A stretch of 64,000 nt of DNA, taken from Methylorubrum aminovorans (lineage in GTDB: Bacteria; Pseudomonadota; Alphaproteobacteria; Rhizobiales; Beijerinckiaceae). Shown piece after piece: positions 11,214 to 19,038 of the stretch. Both the position numbers and the translations under genes were made by a program. The notes below the pieces were generated by a model. The model had not been told where the DNA came from and did no database searches. It saw nothing but the letters and a program-made list of their open reading frames with translations. The stretch's first letter is position 1. Every line of letters starts with the position of its first letter. The DNA is taken from the NCBI RefSeq assembly GCF_022179725.1, contig NZ_BPRC01000001.1, positions 558,001 to 622,000 of the forward strand. The letters run 5' to 3'.

Positions 11214-12178
11214 CAGCGGGGCTTCACCTGCGTTACAATGATCCGGATCGTACCAGGGAAGTGCTTATTCGACATGGTCGCAAGGGTACGGGCACGCTCC
11301 AGAGTGAGCTTAGCATTGCCTGTCTTGTAATCGTAGATGCAGGTCGTCTGAGGGACGCTTCTCTCAAGCAAATCCAACCGAACCGGCCCGGGCGTCCCAT
11401 ATGTTGCTACCCCCACTGGTCCAGCATCGAACGAAATCTCTGATTTGAAATCTGGATCGCCCAATGCTTTGACATGCCGATCAATTTCGAAATGAACTCT
11501 GTTCGCATAGGATTGCGCGGTTCTTTACAACCCACTGGCACGAACTTGGCGCGCAGTTTGGTTGGTCATGGCCTCAATCTGACCGTTGCGTTGGCAGGCG
11601 GCATCAAGGGCTGACGGGTTGATGGGCCCGACCCAGATCGCGGGAGCGGTGATACCCTGCGGGTTCTACAAGAACTCTTGAGCCGACAGACCGAGCACGG
11701 TCCTGCTGTACGGGTCGTTCTGTCCAGACCGGACGGCATAAAGGGCGAGGGCGAGTTCGACCGTGGCAATCGCAACCGGCGCCGCGGGTAGGAACGCCGG
11801 TTGCGCGAAGGCCTCTGGCTCCGCGCCGGCGGCCGTGAAGGTGCTGCGCCCGAGCACCGCCCCGGTCTCGCCGTCGCGGATCGTCTGCGTCAGCCCCGAG
11901 GTCTCGAAGATCCGGCTCTGGCCGTCCGGCGCCGTGACGATGTCCTGCACGTCGTAGTCGCGGCGACCGGCCCGAATGCGTAGCGAGAGGACGCGCGTCC
12001 CGTCGTCCAGAATCGTCTGCTCGCGGTGGACGATGTCGCCATCGGTGTCGTTGGATCGTCCACCGACACCTTGGCCGCCACTGCCCGACGGAACCCTTTG
12101 CCCGCCATCCGGCTCGCCCGCGGCTGAGCCTCCGAAAATTTGCGTCGCAGGGTCTGTTCGAGCCGAATCGCTCCGAGA
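11213..12178 (-). pseudogene. Degraded polymorphic-toxin-like protein (C-terminal part)
   Basis: One minus-strand frame stays recognisable from 12178 to the stop at 11213-11215 but is interrupted by TAG at 11666-11668 and TAA near 11527, and preceded by in-frame TGA at 12179-12181. Pieces: a Gly/Ser-rich linker, a segment with RIFETSGLTQTIRDGETG, a hydrophobic stretch VAIATVELALALYAV, then after the stops ITAPAIWVGPINPSALDAAC, RVHFEIDRHVKALGDPDF and a C-terminal module with CIYDYKTGNAKLTLERART and a final Val-Lys-Pro-Arg. The last module (Asp-x-Lys in YDYKTG followed by a helix and a beta strand) resembles restriction-endonuclease-like toxin tips; this is family inference, not proof. No frameshift is needed to join the pieces. 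The N-terminal delivery region is absent. The immunity-like gene follows with TGATG overlap. Confidence 0.65.
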
Positions 12179-12332
12179 TCAAGCACTGTTCCTGCCAACA
12201 GACCCCGTACAGCCGCGACCTCGACCCTCCTGCCCCTGGAGCAGGAATAAACGCATATTAGGACTTAAATCACCCAACAAGATCTTGCTTCGAAAATGGC
12301 TCCACTACGCTCCTGTCGCCCCCGGCTACCCA

Positions 12333-12360
12333 AACGAAAACGCCGCCCCGAGGGGCGGCG
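12333..12360 (-). terminator. Intrinsic terminator of asd
   Basis: CGCCGCCCC (12341-12349) pairs with GGGGCGGCG (12352-12360), and the minus strand continues GTTTTCGTTT. It lies 33 nt after the asd stop codon and separates asd from the low-GC toxin remnant region. Confidence 0.85.
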
Positions 12361-12392
12361 CTTCGCGACGTCTTCGATGGAGGGCTTGCAGG

Positions 12393-13427
12393 TCAGGCCG
12401 CCTGACGCGCCTTATTCAGCAGCTTGCGATTCACCAGCACCTCGGCGATCTGCACCGCGTTGAGCGCCGCGCCCTTGCGCAAGTTGTCCGAGACGCACCA
12501 GAAGTTCAGGCCGTTCTCGACGGTCGCGTCCTCGCGGATGCGGGAGATGTAGGTGGCGTCCTCGCCCGCCGCCTCGTGCGGGGTCATGTAGCCGCCGTTC
12601 TCGCGCTTATCGATCACTAGAACGCCGGGGGCCGAGCGCAGGATCTCGGTCGCCTGTTCGGGCGAAAGCGGACGCTCGAACTCGACGTTCACCGCCTCGG
12701 CATGGCCGATGAAGACCGGCACGCGCACCGCGGTCGCCGTGAGCTTGATCTTGGGATCGAGCATCTTCTTGGTCTCGGCGACCATCTTCCACTCTTCCTT
12801 CGTGTAGCCGTCCTCCATGAACACATCGATGTGCGGGATGACGTTGAAGGCGATGCGCTTGGTGAACTTCTTCTGCACGACTTCGCCGGCGGTGAAGACG
12901 GCGCGGGTCTGGCTGAACAGCTCGTCCATGGCATCCTTGCCGGCGCCGGAAACGGACTGGTAGGTCGAGACCACGACGCGCTTGATCGTCGCCGCCTCGT
13001 GAAGCGGCTTGAGCGCAACGACGAGCTGCGCCGTCGAGCAGTTCGGGTTGGCGATGATGTTGCGCTTGGTGAAACCCACGACCGCGTCGGCGTTCACCTC
13101 GGGCACGATCAGCGGCACGTCGGCGTCGTAGCGGAACGCGGACGAGTTATCGATCACCACGCAGCCCTGCTGTCCGATGCGCGGGCTCCACTCCTTCGAC
13201 GCGTCGCCGCCCGCCGACATCAGGCAGATGTCGGTGTCGGAGAAGTCGTAGGTGTCGAGCGCTTTGACCTTCAGAATTTTGTCGCCGAAGGAGACTTCCT
13301 GGCCCAGGCTGCGGCTGGAGGCCAGAGCCACGACCTCGTCGGCCGGAAAGGCGCGCTCGGACAGAATGTCGAGCATCTCGCGGCCCACATTGCCCGTGGC
13401 TCCGACGACGGCGACCTTGTAACCCAT
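12393..13427 (-). CDS. asd: Aspartate-semialdehyde dehydrogenase
   Basis: Reduces L-aspartyl-4-phosphate to L-aspartate-4-semialdehyde with NADPH, the branch-point step to lysine/diaminopimelate, threonine and methionine. The 344-residue protein begins MGYKVAVVGATGNVGREML, a Rossmann dinucleotide-binding motif. The catalytic Cys lies in NPNCSTAQLVVALKPLH, the dimerisation domain contains TYQSVSGAGKDAMDEL, and the substrate-binding His is in RVPVFIGHAEAVNVEF. Length fits the family. The frame is open far upstream, but conservation and the Rossmann motif fix the start at ATG 13427. It is monocistronic, with its own terminator and a 47-nt hairpin 100 nt upstream of the start. Confidence 0.98.
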   Translation of the reverse strand: MGYKVAVVGATGNVGREMLDILSERAFPADEVVALASSRSLGQEVSFGDKILKVKALDTYDFSDTDICLMSAGGDASKEWSPRIGQQGCVVIDNSSAFRYDADVPLIVPEVNADAVVGFTKRNIIANPNCSTAQLVVALKPLHEAATIKRVVVSTYQSVSGAGKDAMDELFSQTRAVFTAGEVVQKKFTKRIAFNVIPHIDVFMEDGYTKEEWKMVAETKKMLDPKIKLTATAVRVPVFIGHAEAVNVEFERPLSPEQATEILRSAPGVLVIDKRENGGYMTPHEAAGEDATYISRIREDATVENGLNFWCVSDNLRKGAALNAVQIAEVLVNRKLLNKARQAA

Positions 13428-13797
13428 CTCACCAAACTCCGCTGCGCGGGCGGGATGCAACCGGCCCGCCTCTTCCCCTGGCCGGCGGACGCACCGCGCA
13501 AGCCCTTCGTCGGGGAAGATTCCATAGGCTGACGAGCCCGCCCCGACTCGGTGTCGAGGTGGGCCCGTCAGCCGCCGGGAGCAAGATGCCTGCCGCGCCG
13601 GACTGTCAAGAGGTGGGCGCGTGCCGGAGCGACGGAGACGTGACAGCTCCCTGCCATCGGCAGCCGAGGATTCACCATAGGTCGAGAATTGCGAGGATGG
13701 CCCGCACCGGCGCAACCTGCTGGTGGTCGGCCGCACGGCAGAGGTTGGAGAACGGCGAGGGCTCGTTGGGCCCCGCGGACCCGACGAAGGCCTGCGC
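13428..13797. other. 370-bp divergent intergenic region
   Basis: Lies between asd (minus) and the membrane protein at 13798 (plus). It contains a near-perfect 47-nt hairpin at 13527-13573. No convincing gene, tRNA or standard promoter hexamers were identified. Open frames crossing it are extensions of the flanking genes without supporting conservation. Confidence 0.6.
13527..13573 (-). promoter_or_regulatory. Long hairpin in the asd leader
   Basis: A 21-position stem with a 5-nt loop (13548-13552). GGCTGACG at 13527-13534 pairs with CGTCAGCC at 13566-13573 and pairing continues inwards. On the asd-strand RNA it has 18 Watson-Crick pairs, two G-U pairs and one mismatch; on the other strand two positions mismatch. 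There is no T-run after it. It could be a leader regulatory RNA element or a palindromic DNA element. Confidence 0.55.
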
Positions 13798-14643
13798 ATG
13801 CTCCCCCATCCGGACGACGCCCCCGACACATTCGACGATCTCCACGTTCAGTCTGCCCCGCCGCTGCGCCGCCGCGGTCCTTTGGTAGCCAAACTCGTGC
13901 TGAGCGCGGCCCTGATCGCCGGCCTCTCCCTCGTCGCGCGGGATCGGGTCACCGTCCCCGAGCCGCAGCGCGTCTGGAGCGAGCCGCCCCGAGCCGCCGA
14001 GGGCGCGCGGCGGGCCATCGCCGCGACGGAACCGCTCCTGATCCTGCGCGGGGACGCGGCCGACTTGCCGCCGCAGATCGAGCCGACGCGCTGGAATTCC
14101 GGCAACGGGCAGCGCGAGGACAGCGTGAGCCAGGGCGCATTCGACCTCATCGAGGCGCCCTATCTCCTCGTCACCGCCACCGATGCGGGCGGCCGGATCG
14201 AACCCGGTTCGAGCCTGTTCGTCACCCTGGTCCGCCGAGCGGCCGACGGGCGCGGCCTGTCGGTCCTCCGAACCGGCGAGCGCGGCGTCGTGGCAACCCG
14301 CCTCGGCGCCTTCGAGACCGTCGAGACGACGCTCTCGGCCATGGGAAAGCGCGGCTGCATCGGCTTTCGCAGCCTGGATCTGAAAACCGTGTCCATCGAC
14401 GGCTGGCTGTGCGGCATCCTCGGGCAGGCGCCCGAGCCCCGCACCGTTGCCTGCGCCATCGACCGCGTCACGCTCGCCGGCCGCGTGACGGCGACGCTCG
14501 GCACCGATCTCTTCCCCGGAGCGAGCGCCTGCCGGAGCGAGGAAGTGGCCGCTTCGGGACCCGGCGACAGCACCGGCTCGATCACGGTCGCCGAGGCCAT
14601 GGAACCGCCGAAAAACAATGCGGCGAAATCGCGGCGAAAATGA
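13798..14643 (+). CDS. Uncharacterised single-pass membrane protein
   Basis: A 281-residue product from ATG 13798 with no recognised domain. A cytoplasmic N-terminus with Pro/Asp-rich and basic stretches precedes one membrane helix at about residues 30-48 (KLVLSAALIAGLSLVA). The remaining 230 residues would be periplasmic and contain four Cys residues (in KRGCIGF, DGWLCGIL, TVACAID and GASACRSEE) that could form two disulphides. The C-terminus is basic (AKSRRK). The frame is open upstream to 13723 but that part lacks a good start. Downstream, a small secreted protein lies 113 nt away on the same strand. Such single-helix proteins with a conserved periplasmic part are common in Methylobacterium-type genomes; function unknown. 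Confidence 0.7.
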   Translation: MLPHPDDAPDTFDDLHVQSAPPLRRRGPLVAKLVLSAALIAGLSLVARDRVTVPEPQRVWSEPPRAAEGARRAIAATEPLLILRGDAADLPPQIEPTRWNSGNGQREDSVSQGAFDLIEAPYLLVTATDAGGRIEPGSSLFVTLVRRAADGRGLSVLRTGERGVVATRLGAFETVETTLSAMGKRGCIGFRSLDLKTVSIDGWLCGILGQAPEPRTVACAIDRVTLAGRVTATLGTDLFPGASACRSEEVAASGPGDSTGSITVAEAMEPPKNNAAKSRRK

Positions 14644-14756
14644 TGAAGCGCGGCCATATTTCGGGAACAACGGCCACGCCAGAACGTCTACTCTGCAACA
14701 AGCGGGATTCTTAACGAACGGCCCGTACAGTCGCCTCTCACACGACAAGGTACGCC

Positions 14757-15170
14757 ATGCGCTTTTCCAAGCTCGCCCTGTTGGGCGCCATGACCCTCAC
14801 CGCGATCGGCTTCGGAACCAGTGCTGAGGCTCAGGGCCCCTACGGCAATCCCGGCTACGTGCGCGTGAGCCAGCCGCTGCCGATCCGCATTCGTCCGCGC
14901 TCCTGGCTCGATGCCGGCAACGTGGTCGAGCCGGGCAACGGCTCGGTGTCGAACCCGGCCACCAACCCCGCCTTCATTGCCGCCTCGAATGCGCTCAACC
15001 CGGTCTATGGCCGCACCGACCGCTACGGCGAAGGCTTCCTGCCCGATCCGATCACCAACGGGCCCTTCATCGGCGCCCGCTCGACGGCGATCCGCAACGT
15101 CGATTTCTCGGCCATCGACGCGATCGACCCGACCTCTTACGTCGCCCGCTACGGCAACCCGTACCGGTAG
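14757..15170 (+). CDS. Small secreted protein of unknown function
   Basis: A 137-residue protein with a clear Sec signal peptide: basic MRFSK, a hydrophobic core LALLGAMTLTAIGF, and a likely cleavage after TSAEA (before QGPYG), leaving a mature protein of about 112 residues. The mature part is rich in Asn, Pro, Gly and Tyr, has no Cys, and shows two related Asn-Pro segments (SNPATNPAFIAASNALNPVYG). No domain is recognised. It is followed by a good intrinsic terminator, so it ends its own transcript. Location is probably periplasmic or extracellular. Confidence 0.75.
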   Translation: MRFSKLALLGAMTLTAIGFGTSAEAQGPYGNPGYVRVSQPLPIRIRPRSWLDAGNVVEPGNGSVSNPATNPAFIAASNALNPVYGRTDRYGEGFLPDPITNGPFIGARSTAIRNVDFSAIDAIDPTSYVARYGNPYR

Positions 15171-15199
15171 GATCGTCTGTCTCTCTATGGTGAAGGAAG

Positions 15200-15221
15200 C
15201 GGGCCCTACGGGGCCCGTTTT
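15200..15221 (+). terminator. Intrinsic terminator
   Basis: CGGGCCC (15200-15206), loop TACG, GGGCCCG (15211-15217), then TTTT. It terminates the secreted-protein gene on the plus strand; the convergent SpeG-like gene ends 16 nt further on. Confidence 0.85.
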
Positions 15222-15236
15222 CGTTGCGGGACGGGC

Positions 15237-15785
15237 TCAGGTCTTGAGCACCGGCTCGGCCACGTCGCCCGCGCCACGCTCGGCGAGATAGTGCGGCTGA
15301 AACAGGCACATGCGCACCGCGTCCCGGTAGCGACCATTGACGAAGAACTCGTCCCTGAGGATGCCCTCGGGACGGAAGCCGCAGCTCTCATAGATGCCGG
15401 CCGCGCGCTTGTTGTCCTTGTCCACGTGCAGATAGAGCTTGTGGATGTTGAGCACCTTGAAGGCGTAGTCGATGGCGATGCGGGTGGCGCGCTTGGCGTA
15501 GCCCTTCCCCTGATGATCGGGGTGGATCGCGATCTGGAACTCGCAGCGCCGATGAAGGTGGTTGATCTCCACCAGCTCGACCATTCCCGCCGGCTCGCTG
15601 CGCTCCGTGGCGATGATGAAGCGCCGCTCGGTCTGATTGTGGATGTTGCGCTCGTAGAGCTGCGCCAGCTCGGCGAAGGACTCGTAGGCCTCCTCGAACC
15701 AGTAGCGCATGATGCTGTCGTTGTTGTTGAGCTGGTGCACGAAGAGGAGGTCTTCGCGCTCCAGCGGTCGCAGTTTGATACTCAT
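15237..15785 (-). CDS. speG: SpeG-like spermidine N-acetyltransferase
   Basis: GNAT-fold enzyme that would acetylate spermidine/spermine with acetyl-CoA and so limit polyamine toxicity. The 182-residue protein aligns along its full length with SpeG as remembered: N-terminal [16 protein letters not shown] and [13 protein letters not shown], then ERRFIIATE and [19 protein letters not shown]. The acetyl-CoA loop is [20 protein letters not shown], and the C-terminal part has [12 protein letters not shown] and [17 protein letters not shown]. The C-terminal 15 residues ([15 protein letters not shown]) are a family-external tail. It is transcribed convergently to the secreted protein gene. The SpeG assignment is strong by motif similarity; substrate is inferred. 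Confidence 0.9.
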   Translation of the reverse strand: MSIKLRPLEREDLLFVHQLNNNDSIMRYWFEEAYESFAELAQLYERNIHNQTERRFIIATERSEPAGMVELVEINHLHRRCEFQIAIHPDHQGKGYAKRATRIAIDYAFKVLNIHKLYLHVDKDNKRAAGIYESCGFRPEGILRDEFFVNGRYRDAVRMCLFQPHYLAERGAGDVAEPVLKT

Positions 15786-15866
15786 ATCCGCACTCGGCCA
15801 GGGCTGAACGGGGTTGCCCTGAGGCCTACTCCCACGCCGACCAAGACGGAATGATGAAAGCCGGCT

Positions 15867-16160
15867 TCATGCCTCGCGAAGCCGGACCTCCTCCGCCGCC
15901 AGGACGCGGGCCGCGGCCTCGTCGAGGTCATCGAGCGGTCCGCGGAAGCGCAGCGCTCGTGTCGGCTCGCCGGCCCGCATCACCAGCACCACCGTCTCAA
16001 CGTCGGGACAACCGGGATCGGCGCAGGCAATCTCGTTGACGGAGAGAGCATCTGCCTCCCTCAGCACCAACGCCGGGCGCAGCAGGGATTTCGCCCGTGC
16101 CGCCGCCTGCGCCAGCCCGGCCGAACGGGCACGCCAGTCCTTCAGGCTGATGAAACCCAT
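15867..16160 (-). CDS. Small uncharacterised protein next to the COG0523 GTPase
   Basis: A 97-residue soluble protein starting at ATG 16160, only 5 nt after the GTPase gene and so almost certainly cotranscribed and coupled. It begins MGFISLKDWRARSAGLAQAA. The one notable motif is a pair of cysteines separated by four residues in IACADPGCPDVETVV, which could bind metal or be redox active. The C-terminus is a Leu/Ala/Glu-rich helix. No known family recognised. Its partner is a putative zinc-chaperone GTPase, so a role in the same metal-homeostasis unit is a reasonable inference. Confidence 0.72.
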   Translation of the reverse strand: MGFISLKDWRARSAGLAQAAARAKSLLRPALVLREADALSVNEIACADPGCPDVETVVLVMRAGEPTRALRFRGPLDDLDEAAARVLAAEEVRLREA

Positions 16161-16165
16161 CGGGA

Positions 16166-17392
16166 TCAGGCAGCCGCGCGGCGCCAGGCCGGGAAGGGAT
16201 CGGGCAAGTCGCGATAGGCATCGGGATCGAATCGCCGAATCTCGGCCGAGCCGACGAGGCATGCATCGAGCGCGGCCGTGATCGCGTCGCGGTCCATCCC
16301 GCGGCCGATGAACACGAGTTCCTGGCGCCGGTCGCCCCAGACCTCGCTCCAGACCGAGTGGAGGCGCTCGCGAAAAACCTCTTCCTCCGGCCAGCGCTGA
16401 CGCGGCACCGCCGCCCACCAGAACCCCATCGCGCCGATATGCGCGACGGCACCGGCGAGCGAGAACTCACCGACCCATTCCGGCCGGGTCGCGAGCCAGA
16501 AATGGCCCTTCGCCCGGATCAGGCCCGGCCAGGTCGTGTTGACGAAGCGTTGAAACGTCTGCGGATCGAACGGCCGCCGCGCCCGATAGACGAAGGAACC
16601 GATGCCGTATTCCTCGGTCTCCGGCACGTGCTCGTGCGCGCCGTAGAGTTCCTTGAACCAGAGCGGATGTTCCTGCGCCTTCTCCTCGTCGAACAGTCCG
16701 GTGTCGAGGATCGCCTCCGGGGCGACCTGTCCGTGCGAGGCTTCGATGATGCGCGCATCCGCGTTCAATCCCCGAACCACCGAGCGGACGAGGTCGAGTG
16801 TCTCCGGCGCGACGTCGCGGGCCTTGTTGATCACCACCACGTCGGCGAATTCGATCTGCTCGACGAGAAGATCGACCAGGGTTCGATTGTCCTCGGCGCC
16901 CGCCGTCTCACCGCGCTGGCGCAGGAAGTCGTTCGAGCCGTAATCCTTCAGGAGGTTCACCGCATCGACCACGGTCACCATCGTGTCGAGCCGGGCGACG
17001 TCGCTCAAAGCCGCGCCGGCCTCGTCGCGGAAGGAGAAGGTGCTCGCCACCGGCAGCGGCTCGGCGATGCCGGTGCCCTCGATCAGCAGATAGTCGAACC
17101 GGCGTTCGGCGGCGAGGCGGCGAACCTCGGCGAGCAGGTCGTCGCGCAGGGTGCAGCAGATGCAGCCGTTGGTCATCTCGACCAGACGTTCGTCCGTGCG
17201 CGACAGGTCCGCGCTTCCCTCGCGGACGAGGTCGGCATCGATGTTCACCTCGCTCATGTCGTTCACGATGACCGCGACGCGCCGGCCCTCACGGTTATTG
17301 AGAACGTGGTTGAGCAGCGTCGTCTTGCCGGCGCCGAGGAAGCCGGACAGCACGGTGACAGGAAGGCGAGCATCGGTCCGAGACATCATCAT
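16166..17392 (-). CDS. CobW/COG0523-family GTPase (putative metallochaperone)
   Basis: G3E-family P-loop GTPase thought to deliver metal, often zinc under limitation, to target proteins. The 408-residue product has the Walker A motif [15 protein letters not shown] near residue 17, the diagnostic metal-binding CxCC motif in [13 protein letters not shown], a Walker-B-like [11 protein letters not shown], and the guanine-specificity motif VVINKARD. The CobW C-terminal domain follows after about residue 260. Start is one of three consecutive Met codons; the first at 17392 is reported. No cobalamin genes lie nearby. A Zur-box-like palindrome is found 17 nt upstream, arguing for zinc rather than cobalt. 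The 97-residue Cys-containing protein follows directly. Confidence 0.92.
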   Translation of the reverse strand: MMMSRTDARLPVTVLSGFLGAGKTTLLNHVLNNREGRRVAVIVNDMSEVNIDADLVREGSADLSRTDERLVEMTNGCICCTLRDDLLAEVRRLAAERRFDYLLIEGTGIAEPLPVASTFSFRDEAGAALSDVARLDTMVTVVDAVNLLKDYGSNDFLRQRGETAGAEDNRTLVDLLVEQIEFADVVVINKARDVAPETLDLVRSVVRGLNADARIIEASHGQVAPEAILDTGLFDEEKAQEHPLWFKELYGAHEHVPETEEYGIGSFVYRARRPFDPQTFQRFVNTTWPGLIRAKGHFWLATRPEWVGEFSLAGAVAHIGAMGFWWAAVPRQRWPEEEVFRERLHSVWSEVWGDRRQELVFIGRGMDRDAITAALDACLVGSAEIRRFDPDAYRDLPDPFPAWRRAAA

Positions 17393-17408
17393 CCGCGGGA
17401 TCGGGTGG

Positions 17409-17431
17409 CAAGTGTTACTTTATAACGTTTC
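17409..17431 (-). promoter_or_regulatory. Zur-box-like palindrome
   Basis: Read on the minus strand the 23-nt site is GAAACGTTATA followed by AAGTAACACTTG. It matches about 18 positions of the remembered enterobacterial Zur consensus (GAAATGTTATA-N-TATAACATTTC). It is AT-rich in a GC-rich region and directly precedes the COG0523 GTPase gene, a typical Zur target. Confidence 0.6.
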
Positions 17432-17605
17432 ATTTTGCTGGTGCGGTCAAGCCTCGCCGATGGAAAAGATGGTCGACTCCTCGACCGACTCGAAGGAAAA
17501 GGCTGAAGCGGGATCAAACCGAACGAATGACAGTGGTGGCGTGCGACCGACGCAGGGTTCGGTCGGTTACAGACACGCGATCGGGCAGCGCGGAGGAACG
17601 AACGG

Positions 17606-18232
17606 GTGCGACCCTGGCGCGAGGGACCGGGAGACCGGCGCAGCTACCATCACGGCAACCTCAAGGAGGCCCTGATCGAGGCCGCGCGCCGCTTCATTGC
17701 CGAGCGCGGCATCGGTGGCTTCACTCTGGTTGATGCCGCCCGGCTGGTCGGCGTCACGCCCGCAGCGCTCTACCGCCATTTCCGTGGCCGGGAGGCGCTG
17801 CTTGAGGAGGTTGCCGGCCGCGGTTTCGCTGATTTGGCCGATCGCTTGGCGCGGGCGTTGACAGGCCGCGGCACACCGTTGGAGCGCTTCACCCGCATGG
17901 GCGAGGCCTATCTGACCTTCGCCGAGGAGGAGCCGGGCTATTACGCGGCGATCTTCGAGGTGCGCGGCCAAGCCGTGCCCGCCCCGGCCTCCGAGAGGCC
18001 GAATCCGTTCGACCTTCTGGTCGAGGCTTTGCGCTCGACCTTTCCTGACGGGTTCGACGGTGTCGATCCGCGTTTTCTCGCCCTGGAAGTCTGGGCCCTA
18101 TCCCACGGCATCGCCACGCTCGCTGCCGCCGGCCAACTGCCGAAGCCCGGCCCGGACAAATACGAGCTGCTGCGTGCAGGCGTTCTGGCACTCGTTCATG
18201 GAGCCGGCGGCCGGGCGAGAGAAAAGCCTTGA
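17606..18232 (+). CDS. TetR/AcrR-family transcriptional regulator
   Basis: One-component DNA-binding repressor. The 208-residue protein starts at GTG 17606, preceded by GGAGG at about 17590-17594. Residues about 14-60 form the TetR helix-turn-helix ([19 protein letters not shown], then [20 protein letters not shown] and [12 protein letters not shown]). The C-terminal ligand-binding part resembles the WHG subgroup. It is divergent from the GTPase gene and followed after 74 nt by a DUF2852 gene, with a perfect 9-bp inverted repeat between them that is a candidate operator. The ligand is unknown. Confidence 0.93.
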   Translation: MRPWREGPGDRRSYHHGNLKEALIEAARRFIAERGIGGFTLVDAARLVGVTPAALYRHFRGREALLEEVAGRGFADLADRLARALTGRGTPLERFTRMGEAYLTFAEEEPGYYAAIFEVRGQAVPAPASERPNPFDLLVEALRSTFPDGFDGVDPRFLALEVWALSHGIATLAAAGQLPKPGPDKYELLRAGVLALVHGAGGRAREKP

Positions 18233-18267
18233 ACCCCGGCTCTTGAAACAGCTGAGGCGGGTCCGCA

Positions 18268-18290
18268 TGTGAATGTTGTTCACATTCACA
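18268..18290. promoter_or_regulatory. 9-bp perfect inverted repeat, candidate operator
   Basis: TGTGAATGT (18268-18276) and ACATTCACA (18282-18290) with a 5-nt spacer. A second, overlapping symmetry (TGTGAA with TTCACA at 18279-18284) shares the left arm, giving one left half-site and two right half-sites. It lies 16 nt upstream of the DUF2852 start. Confidence 0.5.
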
Positions 18291-18306
18291 CCCGGAGCCC
18301 TCAGCC

Positions 18307-18789
18307 GTGAACACGTCCTCCACCACGTCTCCCTGGTCCTGCGGCGCGTCTCGCCGGAGTGGCCCGTTTCCCAAGCGTTCACTCGAAATCGGCGCGATCG
18401 TCGTCGCTTTCGTCTATTGGTGGCCGATCGCGGTCGCCTACGTCGCGTGGAAGATCGCGGGCTATCCCGCGCTCAGCCAGATGAAGGAGTTCGCCAACAA
18501 TGGCAGCTTCAGCTTCGCGGGCGGTGATGGCCGGTCGCGCTTTGCCCGCGCCTTCGAGGCGGCCAGGGGTTATTCCGGCACCGCTGCCACCTCCGGCAAC
18601 TGGGCCTTCGAGGAGTACCGCCGGGCCGAGTTGGAGCGACTGGAGGCGCGCCGCCGCGCTCTCCAGGAAGAGAGCCAGGCCTTCGCCGAGTTCGTCGAGG
18701 AGCTGAAGCGGGCCAAGGACCGCGAGCAGTTCGACGCCTTCATGGCGAAGCGTCGCTCCGAAGGCGGCGGTCCGACCATCGAAGCCTGA
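18307..18789 (+). CDS. DUF2852 membrane protein
   Basis: A 160-residue protein of the DUF2852 type, function unknown. A Ser/Thr/Pro-rich N-terminus of about 25 residues is followed by one membrane helix at about 28-50 (IGAIVVAFVYWWPIAVAYVAW). A Gly/Ser-rich segment and a charged coiled-coil helix at about 98-145 (RRAELERLEARRRALQEESQ, FVEELKRAKDREQFDAFMAK) follow; this Phe-Asp-x-Phe-Met ending is typical of the family. GTG 18307 is the start. It lies after the TetR gene with an inverted repeat between and is ended by an intrinsic terminator, so it may be a target of that regulator. Confidence 0.82.
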   Translation: MNTSSTTSPWSCGASRRSGPFPKRSLEIGAIVVAFVYWWPIAVAYVAWKIAGYPALSQMKEFANNGSFSFAGGDGRSRFARAFEAARGYSGTAATSGNWAFEEYRRAELERLEARRRALQEESQAFAEFVEELKRAKDREQFDAFMAKRRSEGGGPTIEA

Positions 18790-18822
18790 TCCTACAGCAC
18801 GCCGGAAGACGATCGTTAGGAG

Positions 18823-18853
18823 GGCTCCCCACCGACCTCGGTGGGGAGCCTTT
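18823..18853 (+). terminator. Intrinsic terminator after DUF2852 gene
   Basis: GGCTCCCCACCG (18823-18834) pairs with CGGTGGGGAGCC (18839-18850), a 12-bp stem with a 4-nt loop, followed by TTT. It separates this unit from the trehalose cluster. Confidence 0.85.
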
Positions 18854-19038
18854 CGCATGTCCGGACGGTTTTGCGTGCAGTGCAGCGATTCCGTCACGCC
18901 GCGAGGTTGTCGCAGCCCTTCGCCGCCATAACTGCCGCGGCTGGGAACAAGCGGGCGCCGGGCGCCTTGTGAGACACAGAAACGGCCGCCCAGCCTGAGC
19001 GACGATCGATTTTGACTCCAGTGGAGAGCGGTGGCCTG

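Noticed and set aside
13428..13600. Lysine riboswitch upstream of asd
   Set aside because: The region forms one simple long hairpin, not the five-helix junction with its conserved core.
18268..18284. CRP/FNR site before DUF2852
   Set aside because: The TGTGA and TCACA halves are separated by 7 nt rather than 6, and the longer 9-bp symmetry is a better description.
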